From the NCBI GenBank assembly GCA_007127395.1, contig SKZL01000171.1, forward strand, positions 1 through 7,470: a stretch of 7,470 nucleotides of DNA, in the 5' to 3' direction. Each line of letters starts with the position of its first letter. Position 1 is the first letter of the stretch. Positions 1-6,134 of this stretch are shown piece by piece. This DNA comes from Balneolaceae bacterium. GTDB taxonomy: Bacteria > Bacteroidota > Rhodothermia > Balneolales > Balneolaceae. The translations under genes were made by a program, and so were the position numbers. Under the pieces are notes generated by a model. It did no database searches. It saw only the letters and a program-made list of their open reading frames with translations, and had not been told where the DNA came from.

Positions 1-27
1 GATGACAATTAGGTTATCAGAGGACAT
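1..27 (-). CDS. possible start of a further minus-strand gene (partial)
   Basis: On the minus strand an ATG at 27-25 opens a frame that stays open to the window edge and reads MSSDNLIVI. It lies 94 bases beyond the stop of the flavin oxidoreductase gene, on the same strand, so it could be the next gene of that transcript. No Shine-Dalgarno site precedes it; the upstream bases are AT-rich. Nine residues are too few to identify a family, and an open frame this short can occur by chance. Confidence 0.25.
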
Positions 28-121
28 TTAAAAATCAAAACTTGTTACCAATTATGCCATTCTGAAAGCATAAGAGATCGTAAACCGTTGCTCCCTTCGG
101 CAAGTCTGCCTTCAACACAGT

Positions 122-1600
122 CTAAACGATACGGTTCGGATCGCTATAATCAGGTATTTCGCCTCTGTATCCGAAGATTCGCTTGATCCATCTGACCATC
201 GTCTCGGACTGTTTTTTGATATACCATTGGTCAGCAGCTCTCCTGGCACCTAAACCATAACTTGGGTATGGATGAATGGTGTCGGCAAATTTTCGCAGTG
301 TGACTCCATTTTTCATGGCCAAAGCATATTGAGAGATCATTTCTCCCGCATGTGCTCCCAGAATAGATGCCCCCAAAATCTTACCATTCCAACTTTTAGC
401 AAAAACCTTGATCATTCCAGTTGTTTTGCCATCTGTGATTGCTCGGTCAATTTTACTAAATGGAAATCTGTAAGTCGTAAATGATACACCCTGATCTGTC
501 AGATCTTTTTCAGATCTGCCCAGCTGTGCAAGTTCCGGTTCAGTAAATGTGACCCACGGTACATGTTTATGGTCAATTTTCATCGGTATCTTGAGTAGTG
601 CATTGGTCGTTGCTACTTTGGCCATATGTTCACTCATATGCGTAAATTGATACCTGCCAGTAACATCACCGATAGCATAAATATGTCGTTTATTTGTACG
701 GCATTTGTCATTTACGACAACTCCTGATTTGGAAGTTACCACACCGGCCGCCTCCAGATTCAGCGATGCTATATTGGCCCTGCGGCCGGTTGCCATCAGG
801 ATCGCATCAGCAGTTACAGATTCACTCTTTCCATCAACCTGAAAAGTTACTTTCACTGACCCATCACTTTTTTCAACTTTATTCACAGATGCATTCAGAT
901 GGTAGTGAACACCCTCTTCAATCAGCTTTTGATGAAGCAAACTTGTTAACTCCGGATCGTCGTTAACTAAAATACGATTGGCCATATCCAAAACATGAAC
1001 TTCTGTTCCAAGACGATTATAACTTTGAGCCATCTCGGTCCCAATTGGTCCGGCACCGACGATAATCATCTTTCCGGGTAATTTTTCGATTTCAAAAAGC
1101 GATTCGTTTGTCAGGACTTCCACCTGTTCAATACCAGGGATCGGTGGAACGAAAGCTTTTGCCCCCGTACAGATAAAGATGTATCTGCCGGTAATCTCTC
1201 TCTCCAATCCTTTTTGATCGATCAGTTTTATCCTCTGCTCATCAATAAAAGATGCTTCTCCACGGTAAACTTCGATCCCCATCTCTTCAAATATTTCCGG
1301 CCTGTCAGCATCCTCATAAATCTCTCTTCGAACACGATCTACATGCTTCAATAACTGCCCGGTACTAACATCTTTGATTGAAATACCCATTCCATACCGT
1401 TCTGACTCTCTAAGCTCCTGGACAACTGAAGCAGCTTTGATTAGAGTTTTACTGGGAACACAACCGGTCCATGTACAATCCCCTCCAAGCCTCTCCTTCT
1501 CTATCATGATTGTTTTAGCACCCAGGTTAGCCGCAATTCCGGCGGTGGTCAGACCGGCAGATCCTCCTCCAATCACTATCGCATCATACATTGTTTTCAT
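122..1600 (-). CDS. mercuric-reductase-like FAD/NAD(P)-dependent disulfide oxidoreductase
   Basis: A 492-residue class I pyridine nucleotide-disulfide oxidoreductase (same superfamily as dihydrolipoamide dehydrogenase, glutathione reductase and MerA), probably cytoplasmic. Visible parts: FAD-binding GGGSAG at 11-16; redox-active pair C42 and C47 in [13 protein letters not shown] (39-51); NAD(P)-binding GAGPIGTE at 182-189, with D205 ending the following strand, which suggests a preference for NADH; ATGR at 271-274; second FAD motif YAIGD at 308-312; C-terminal dimerisation domain from about 345, with H443-P444. It lacks the N-terminal metal-binding (HMA) domain and the C-terminal vicinal cysteines of true mercuric reductase, and the Glu that normally follows the catalytic His by five residues is Tyr448. 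Mercury reduction is therefore unlikely to be its role; the substrate is unknown. The start is well supported: GAGG lies 7 bases upstream, and the ATG overlaps the preceding stop as ATGA, implying translational coupling with the membrane-protein gene. Confidence 0.93.
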   Translation of the reverse strand: MKTMYDAIVIGGGSAGLTTAGIAANLGAKTIMIEKERLGGDCTWTGCVPSKTLIKAASVVQELRESERYGMGISIKDVSTGQLLKHVDRVRREIYEDADRPEIFEEMGIEVYRGEASFIDEQRIKLIDQKGLEREITGRYIFICTGAKAFVPPIPGIEQVEVLTNESLFEIEKLPGKMIIVGAGPIGTEMAQSYNRLGTEVHVLDMANRILVNDDPELTSLLHQKLIEEGVHYHLNASVNKVEKSDGSVKVTFQVDGKSESVTADAILMATGRRANIASLNLEAAGVVTSKSGVVVNDKCRTNKRHIYAIGDVTGRYQFTHMSEHMAKVATTNALLKIPMKIDHKHVPWVTFTEPELAQLGRSEKDLTDQGVSFTTYRFPFSKIDRAITDGKTTGMIKVFAKSWNGKILGASILGAHAGEMISQYALAMKNGVTLRKFADTIHPYPSYGLGARRAADQWYIKKQSETMVRWIKRIFGYRGEIPDYSDPNRIV

Positions 1601-1932
1601 TGAATGACCTCATTTTTGATCTGTTTTCTCACTTTTTGATAGGTTGACCACCCTCCATAGACGAGCATCCCTATCACAACAGCATATACCCACCATGGGA
1701 CATTTTCCCCTGCGATCATCAGATAGACATAAGCAGAGACAAAACATGCTGTTGCCGATAGAACCGGTAGTGTGATCGATTTTTCAGTTCTGTAGTTTCT
1801 TACAACCCAGGCTACTGATATTGTAAAAAATGGTATGGCTCCAACATATATAGCTCCAAAAATAAACGGATTAACTCCGTATTGCTCACTTAAACTTAAA
1901 AACCACTCTGATATCGTTGAAAAAAATTCCAT
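1597..1932 (-). CDS. small three-helix membrane protein, function unknown
   Basis: A protein of 111 residues from the ATG at 1932-1930. Three hydrophobic segments are visible at about 22-44, 54-74 and 79-98, with [16 protein letters not shown] in the first and a basic tail (KVRKQIK, about 100-106), so it is an integral inner-membrane protein. Positive charges (R45, R48, K51) follow helix 1, which favours a cytoplasmic loop there. A longer frame begins at a TTG (1977-1975) and would add 15 residues; the ATG is preferred because the added part is polar and no ribosome site distinguishes them. Its TGA overlaps the ATG of the flavin oxidoreductase by four bases, so the two are almost certainly co-translated. 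The pairing suggests a membrane-associated redox function or a membrane anchor for the enzyme, but this is inference. I do not recognise a named family. Confidence 0.82.
   Translation of the reverse strand: MEFFSTISEWFLSLSEQYGVNPFIFGAIYVGAIPFFTISVAWVVRNYRTEKSITLPVLSATACFVSAYVYLMIAGENVPWWVYAVVIGMLVYGGWSTYQKVRKQIKNEVIQ
1608..1611 (-). promoter_or_regulatory. ribosome binding site for the flavin oxidoreductase
   Basis: GAGG on the minus strand, 7 bases before the ATG at 1600-1598. It lies inside the end of the upstream membrane-protein gene and fixes the oxidoreductase start at this ATG rather than at the second Met (residue 4). It is one of the few good Shine-Dalgarno sites in the window. Confidence 0.6.
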
Positions 1933-2061
1933 ATGGAAATTTTGGTTTGATTTAATGGTGAATAGTATGGACAGCAACAGTTTATTATATCACATAAGTT
2001 TCACATTTGAGATAGTCAATGATGAATGAAAGGTGTGGAATTGTAATAATATTCAAATAAT

Positions 2062-2094
2062 TTTGAAACTGTTACGTATAAGAGTGTATATTCG
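2062..2094 (+). promoter_or_regulatory. candidate Bacteroidota-type promoter for the metal-uptake operon
   Basis: TTTG at 2062-2065 and TATATTCG at 2087-2094, separated by 21 bases. The Bacteroidota primary-sigma consensus is TTTG, 19 to 21 bases, then TAnnTTTG; the downstream element matches with one mismatch (C for T). It is 42 bases before the first start codon of the operon. The region is AT-rich, so a chance match is possible, and it applies only if the host uses the Bacteroidota-type consensus. Confidence 0.35.
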
Positions 2095-2100
2095 ATACAC
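2084..2100 (+). promoter_or_regulatory. inverted repeat GTGTAT-N5-ATACAC, candidate operator
   Basis: A perfect 6-bp inverted repeat, GTGTAT (2084-2089) and ATACAC (2095-2100), around a 5-base centre. It overlaps the -7-like element of the candidate promoter, the position expected for a repressor. A third TATACA half-site (2125-2130) lies just before the start codon. The cognate regulator is unknown; a metal-responsive repressor (Fur/Zur class or other) is suggested only by the genes downstream. Confidence 0.35.
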
Positions 2101-2135
2101 ATTATTTAATGTAATTTTTTTCGATATACAACCGA

Positions 2136-2450
2136 ATGAAAATGAGCAAACAAAGACAAACAACCGCGATACTCTTTTCAGCCATACTGGCTTTCGGGGT
2201 TACTCTGTCTGCAATTCATTTGCATCCAGTCGATTACCATGATAACCAAACTCTGCATCAGGTAACCGAAATCGATCATCTCTGTCTGATGTGCGGTTCA
2301 GTGATTAAACACACTCCCGTAGTTCAGTTTGAAATCATTGATCAATCAGTACCGGTAATATCATTCTTCGTTCAGAAGACAGAGTTTGTTTCAGAATCTT
2401 ACCATCTCTATCGATCCGACAGAGCACCACCCTTCTCTCTTTCTGTCTGA
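2136..2450 (+). CDS. small membrane-anchored His/CxxC protein of a metal-uptake operon
   Basis: A protein of 104 residues. A basic N-terminus (K2 to R7) is followed by a hydrophobic stretch at about 10-27, an uncleaved anchor or signal peptide, so the rest should be periplasmic. The mature part is rich in potential metal ligands: H28, H30, H35, H41, H48, then C50 and C53 in a CxxC motif, and H59. It ends with RAPPF (96-100). The overall plan (N-terminal hydrophobic segment, His/Cys centre, C-terminal RxPP) resembles the small DUF2946 / HYC_CC_PP-type proteins that lie beside TonB-dependent metal receptors. That likeness is from memory of the pattern, not from alignment. A role as periplasmic metal ligand or accessory to the receptor downstream is inference. 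Starts at 2136 and 2142 (both ATG) are equally possible; neither has a Shine-Dalgarno site. The next gene starts 94 bases after its stop. Confidence 0.75.
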   Translation: MKMSKQRQTTAILFSAILAFGVTLSAIHLHPVDYHDNQTLHQVTEIDHLCLMCGSVIKHTPVVQFEIIDQSVPVISFFVQKTEFVSESYHLYRSDRAPPFSLSV

Positions 2451-2483
2451 TCCTTACTACTTCAAACCTTACAATCATTCAGC

Positions 2484-2523
2484 ATACTCGCAACTAATGC
2501 GGAGTATACTATTATTAATACTC
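2484..2523 (+). repeat. three alternating arms forming two mutually exclusive hairpins
   Basis: ATACTC (2484-2489), GAGTAT (2502-2507) and ATACTC (2518-2523). The middle arm is complementary to both outer arms, so the RNA can fold as arm 1 with arm 2 (extended by two G-C pairs past a bulged G, loop AACTAAT) or arm 2 with arm 3 (10-base loop), but not both. It lies in the 94-base gap between the small protein and the lipoprotein genes, 21 bases before the lipoprotein start. No U-tract follows, so it is not an ordinary terminator. Possible roles are an intercistronic attenuator, an RNA-processing site or a protein-binding repeat. The stems are short and AT-rich. Confidence 0.35.
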
Positions 2524-2544
2524 AACCCTAAAATCAGTTTAACA

Positions 2545-3012
2545 ATGAAATTGAATTCATCTCTTTTCATAACCCCTATATTATTGTTTAGTTTATTCTT
2601 ATTCATATCCTGTGGATCAGATCACGACCACGGCCCCACACCGGTAGGGCTTGTTCTATCTGCAAGTGGCTCTGAAATTGCTATGCAAGATGGAACAACC
2701 GTCACCTATGTTGATGGCAACTCAATTGATCTTCCTTTAAATGGTCAGTTAGTGGTAAATATTGAATTTCTATCTGAAGACGGCGACCGTTATTATCCGG
2801 ATACAAATGATGGTTATAGTCTAAGGGTGAGTGCTGACAATAATCAGATTTTAGATATAACACATCCCGTAAACAATAATGAATGGACTTTCTCGCTAAA
2901 TGGCCTCACAACAGGATCATCGAATCTTAGTTTTGAGTTGTGGCATGTAGGCCATTCAGATTTTGAGTCCAGGCCTTTTCAGGTTACAGTTTCCGAAATC
3001 ACACCAGAGTAA
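2545..3012 (+). CDS. lipoprotein with HDH motif, metal-uptake operon
   Basis: A protein of 155 residues from the ATG at 2545. The open frame extends upstream to a TTG at 2386, but that part overlaps the preceding gene and only the ATG puts a signal peptide at the N-terminus. Residues 7-22 are hydrophobic and end in FISC, a lipobox with C23 as the lipidated residue. Directly after it comes GSDHDHG (24-30): an acidic stretch of the kind that directs Bacteroidota lipoproteins to the cell surface, and an HDH that could bind a transition metal. The remainder looks all-beta, with a hydrophobic/polar alternation, a central LSEDGDRYYPD (about 74-84) and a GLTTGSSNLSFEL strand near 124-136, the pattern of one Ig-like domain. 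I recall similar HxH lipoproteins beside TonB-dependent receptors. Its stop is 19 bases before the receptor start. A surface or periplasmic metal-capturing partner of the receptor is inferred. Confidence 0.8.
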   Translation: MKLNSSLFITPILLFSLFLFISCGSDHDHGPTPVGLVLSASGSEIAMQDGTTVTYVDGNSIDLPLNGQLVVNIEFLSEDGDRYYPDTNDGYSLRVSADNNQILDITHPVNNNEWTFSLNGLTTGSSNLSFELWHVGHSDFESRPFQVTVSEITPE

Positions 3013-3020
3013 CTATTCGT

Positions 3021-3026
3021 AAGGAT
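3021..3026 (+). promoter_or_regulatory. ribosome binding site for the TonB-dependent receptor
   Basis: AAGGAT, 5 bases before the ATG at 3032, within the 19-base gap after the lipoprotein stop. It supports the first of the two adjacent ATG codons, although the second (3035) cannot be excluded. Confidence 0.45.
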
Positions 3027-3031
3027 TAATT

Positions 3032-5284
3032 ATGATGAAGACGGGCTTATTGTGCCTCATATTTTCAATATTCAGCATTGGATCAACTGTTTATAATATA
3101 GATGAACAGGGTACAGTTCGTGGAACTGTGTCTGATGCTGAAGATGGAGAACCCGTTGCACATGCATATATTCATATAGAGGAACTTAATCGTCATACAA
3201 CCTCAGGTAGAAACGGTGAATTTACGCTTCGAAATCTGCCAACGGGACGTTATAACCTGATTATCCATAGATTAGGATATGCTGGTCAATCCATATCGAT
3301 CACTGTCGACGAACATCCTGAAATCGACATAATAATCACATTGAGACCCACTCCTCTAACCGGAGGAACACTCGAGGTCATTGCCGATCAGGAAGATCGT
3401 CGTGGTGCCTATCTTGAACATGCCTCTGTTAAACTATCCGCCTCAGAACTTAGAAGGAATTTGGGTTCAACACTTTCAGAAACACTATCGGGTCAACCGG
3501 GATTTGAGCAAAGAACTATGGGGCTGGCGCCCGCAAGGCCGGTAATTCGCGGGTTGGGTGATGAACGGGTCCTGATACTGCAGGATGGAGAGCGGCTGGG
3601 CGATTTTTCTGCAGCTTCTCCGGATCACTCTGTAAGCATCGACCCGATTAATGCCGATGAAATTGAAATCGCAAGAGGCCCCGCTGCATTGATTTACGGA
3701 TCAAATGCAATCGGTGGTGTCATCAATGTTGTCAGAAATCAAATACCCACTTCGATTCCATCTTCAACAGCCGGAACCGTTACTCTTCAGTCATCAACCG
3801 TTAATAATGGCGTTTCACTTTCCGGAGATCTGGCAATACCCATGAACAATTATGTTATGAACATGGAACTGAGTGGCAGATATGGTGATAATTATCAATC
3901 TGCATCAGGACTGGTCGATAATTCCGGATATTTAACATCCAATAACTCTTTTGGGGTGAGTTCCATCAGATCCTGGGGGTATAGTGGAATATCACTATCC
4001 AATTTTACAAGTCACTACGGTATACCACCGGATCCAGGTGGCGGACATCCGAATGGAGTAGATATTGAGATGAACAGATTTCAGATTGAAAGCAGAACTG
4101 AGTTTCTTCTGGACCGATCCTTTTTAAAAGTATTCGAGACACAATTATCCTACAGATATTACAATCACAAGGAGTTTGAAACATCAGAAATAATTGGAAC
4201 AGAGTTCACAAGAAACAGTATCAATCTGAATGCAAAAGTCAGTCATGGCGAAGCCGGACTTTTGACCAAAGGTGTGTTTGGTATTTGGGGAGAATTTGAT
4301 GATACCTCTGTTATTGATCGTTTTAATATTGAATCTACCGGTTACAGTGCCTCTATTTTTACCGTTCAGGAGTTTGAAATCGATCGACTTCATTTTGACA
4401 CCGGTATTCGAATAGATCTGAATAGTGTTGTACCGGGTCAGGATAAGCCAAACTCCAGAATTGGCCATATTCGTCAAAGAAACTTTGTTGGAATAGCAAC
4501 GTCGGCTTCAGCCATTTTCAGACTATTTGAAAATACAAATGTCGGAGCAACATATATTCACTCTTTTCGCCCCCCCTCATCCAATGAACTATTTTCGGAA
4601 GGGCCTCATATAGCGGCTTACTCATTTGAAATTGGAAATCCGGAACTTGAACCTGAGAGAGGGTTTGGAAAGGAACTATTCCTGAGGATCAAAGGATCCG
4701 AATACTCTTTTGAGTTGACCGGTTATAGAAATCAATTTTCCAATTATCTCTATCCACGCGATACCGGTAGGGAGAATATCTTCTTCCCAAGTCTAAATGA
4801 TTTTCAGTTCACCGGTGTGGAAGCACTCATCTATGGTGCAGAGGCAAAAACGGAATTACAACTAACCGGAAATCTGGTCTTTCAATCATCTCTTTCATAT
4901 ACAAGGGGTCGGCGAACTCTATCTGATGATGAAAGAGCGGAATTTAACAGCGATCAGCAACATACGAATTTACCAATGATACCTCCCCTAAGATTCAGTA
5001 CAGGATTAAATTACTCCGTGGGCAGTTTCTCATTTGGCGGTGATATTCAACTGGTCGGCAGTCAGAAACAAACCGATATCTTTGAAGAGCCAACAGACAG
5101 TTTTAAAGTGATCAATATCAGAACTGAATATAGGACCAGTACAAGCAGAAATTTGTTTCATACCATCTCTCTGCGAGGTAATAATCTTCTAAATGAAAGA
5201 TATTTCAATCACCTTTCAAGAGTTAAAGAGTTATTTCCGGAACCGGGTATAAACATTCAACTGCTTTATCGTCTCTATTTCTAA
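3032..5284 (+). CDS. ZnuD-like TonB-dependent outer-membrane metal receptor
   Basis: A 750-residue outer-membrane transporter powered by TonB-ExbB-ExbD. Signal peptide at about 1-20; carboxypeptidase-regulatory-like beta domain at about 27-106 (GTVRGTVSDAEDGEPV onward); TonB-box-like TLEVIA at 113-118; plug domain about 130-235 with the conserved RGPAALIYGSNAIGGVINV (215-233); 22-strand barrel to the C-terminus, ending in the aromatic residue F750 needed for barrel insertion. Several stretches recall ZnuD, the zinc receptor of Neisseria: DFSAASPDHSVSIDP (191-205) in the plug, ELFSEGPH (519-526) followed by EIGNPELEPER, and an HLSRVKELFPEPG stretch close to the C-terminus. The long His-rich loop of neisserial ZnuD is not seen. 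Zinc is the likeliest substrate by family; copper, manganese or a chelated metal are possible. It is third in a three-gene operon with two His-bearing exported proteins, which fits metal uptake. Confidence 0.9.
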   Translation: MMKTGLLCLIFSIFSIGSTVYNIDEQGTVRGTVSDAEDGEPVAHAYIHIEELNRHTTSGRNGEFTLRNLPTGRYNLIIHRLGYAGQSISITVDEHPEIDIIITLRPTPLTGGTLEVIADQEDRRGAYLEHASVKLSASELRRNLGSTLSETLSGQPGFEQRTMGLAPARPVIRGLGDERVLILQDGERLGDFSAASPDHSVSIDPINADEIEIARGPAALIYGSNAIGGVINVVRNQIPTSIPSSTAGTVTLQSSTVNNGVSLSGDLAIPMNNYVMNMELSGRYGDNYQSASGLVDNSGYLTSNNSFGVSSIRSWGYSGISLSNFTSHYGIPPDPGGGHPNGVDIEMNRFQIESRTEFLLDRSFLKVFETQLSYRYYNHKEFETSEIIGTEFTRNSINLNAKVSHGEAGLLTKGVFGIWGEFDDTSVIDRFNIESTGYSASIFTVQEFEIDRLHFDTGIRIDLNSVVPGQDKPNSRIGHIRQRNFVGIATSASAIFRLFENTNVGATYIHSFRPPSSNELFSEGPHIAAYSFEIGNPELEPERGFGKELFLRIKGSEYSFELTGYRNQFSNYLYPRDTGRENIFFPSLNDFQFTGVEALIYGAEAKTELQLTGNLVFQSSLSYTRGRRTLSDDERAEFNSDQQHTNLPMIPPLRFSTGLNYSVGSFSFGGDIQLVGSQKQTDIFEEPTDSFKVINIRTEYRTSTSRNLFHTISLRGNNLLNERYFNHLSRVKELFPEPGINIQLLYRLYF

Positions 5285-5333
5285 AACGCTCTCTATTAAT
5301 TAAGTCTGGTAATTTTAATAGCTCTAAAAAAGA

Positions 5334-6095
5334 ATGTCGAATATAAAAACTGCTCTCATATTAGCTGCCGGTGTAGGAAAACGACTGCAGCCTATTACGA
5401 ACTCGATCCCAAAATGTCTGGTTGAAATAGAAGAAACCCCGCTGCTAAACAGAAATATCGAGATCCTGATTGATCTGGGATTTGAAAAGTTGATGATCGT
5501 TACAGGTTATAAATCCGAACTGATTGAAAATGAGATTGAGAAGTATTCAGGTCAAATCGAAATAGATACGATTCATAATTCAGTTTACGACACAACAAAC
5601 AATATTTACTCATTGTGGTTGGCTAAATCAAAGATCAACGAACCTTTCGTACTGATTGAGTCAGATATTTATCTTGAACCGGAGGCCCTTTCATTCTTCA
5701 CGACACCTGACAGGATTGCTTTAGATCTATATGATCCAGACAAACACTGCGGCACCACTGCCCATGTCAATTCAGATGGAACCCTAAATAAGTTAATTTA
5801 TCGGGGAGAATTGTATTCCGACTATACTGAGGTTGTATATAAAACTGTAAATATCTACTCTTTCTCATACGACACCTGGACAAAAATTGCGCGGAAGATC
5901 GAATATTATATTCATCAAAATGACTTAAATATTTTTTATGAAGTGGCTATTGGAGATCTGGTACAGAATAAAGCCATCTCATTGAAAATGGTTGATTTTT
6001 CGGAGCTCTTCTGGGATGAAATTGATACCTGTGAAGACCTCGCGAGAATCACTGAACTTTTAAAAAAACAAACTATCAACAATTCAGTTATTTAA
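5334..6095 (+). CDS. LicC/PntC-like CTP:phosphoalcohol cytidylyltransferase
   Basis: A 253-residue cytoplasmic nucleotidyltransferase of the GT-A-like NTP_transferase fold. The nucleotide-binding loop is LAAGVGKRLQP (10-20) with K27; the predicted Mg2+ ligands are D111 in IESD and D231 in WDEIDTCEDL (227-236). Features shared with the LicC/PntC group rather than with sugar-nucleotide enzymes are TTNNIYSLWLA (87-97), SDGT (147-150), YKTVNIYSFS (169-178) and FYEVAIGDLV (201-210). These enzymes transfer CMP to phosphocholine, 2-aminoethylphosphonate or a similar small phosphate or phosphonate, giving a CDP- or CMP-activated head group. The exact substrate cannot be read from the sequence. No choline kinase or phosphoenolpyruvate mutase gene is in the window. 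It starts 49 bases after the receptor gene with no convincing terminator between them, and its stop is 39 bases before the ATG of the CDP-alditol transferase gene, likely its partner. Confidence 0.85.
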   Translation: MSNIKTALILAAGVGKRLQPITNSIPKCLVEIEETPLLNRNIEILIDLGFEKLMIVTGYKSELIENEIEKYSGQIEIDTIHNSVYDTTNNIYSLWLAKSKINEPFVLIESDIYLEPEALSFFTTPDRIALDLYDPDKHCGTTAHVNSDGTLNKLIYRGELYSDYTEVVYKTVNIYSFSYDTWTKIARKIEYYIHQNDLNIFYEVAIGDLVQNKAISLKMVDFSELFWDEIDTCEDLARITELLKKQTINNSVI

Positions 6096-6134
6096 CCACT
6101 GATTTTGGCGACATACCCACCTCTTCTGATACAG

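Noticed and set aside
99..110. GGCA/TGCC hairpin after the oxidoreductase stop, as its terminator
   Set aside because: Only four pairs with a four-base loop, and no T-run follows on the minus strand.
122..1600. Mercury-resistance (mer) gene
   Set aside because: There is no C-terminal cysteine pair, no HMA domain, and no merR, merT or merP nearby; only the shared flavin-oxidoreductase fold supports it.
2070..2083. Zur-like box TGTTACGTATAAGA
   Set aside because: The arms TnTTA/TAAnA match, but the centre breaks the dyad and the outer G-G does not pair; too weak to call beside the perfect repeat at 2084-2100.
2386..2544. N-terminal extension of the lipoprotein frame
   Set aside because: It overlaps the end of the small His/CxxC gene, contains the hairpin region, and would bury the signal peptide and lipobox in the middle of the protein.
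4184..4477. Minus-strand open frame of 97 codons inside the receptor gene
   Set aside because: It lies wholly within a well-supported gene, has no recognisable domain or signal, and reads as the shadow of beta-barrel coding sequence.
5293..5321. Inverted repeat CTATTAA / TTAATAG after the receptor gene, as a terminator
   Set aside because: The stem is almost entirely A-T with a 15-base loop and no T-tract; unlikely to stop transcription.
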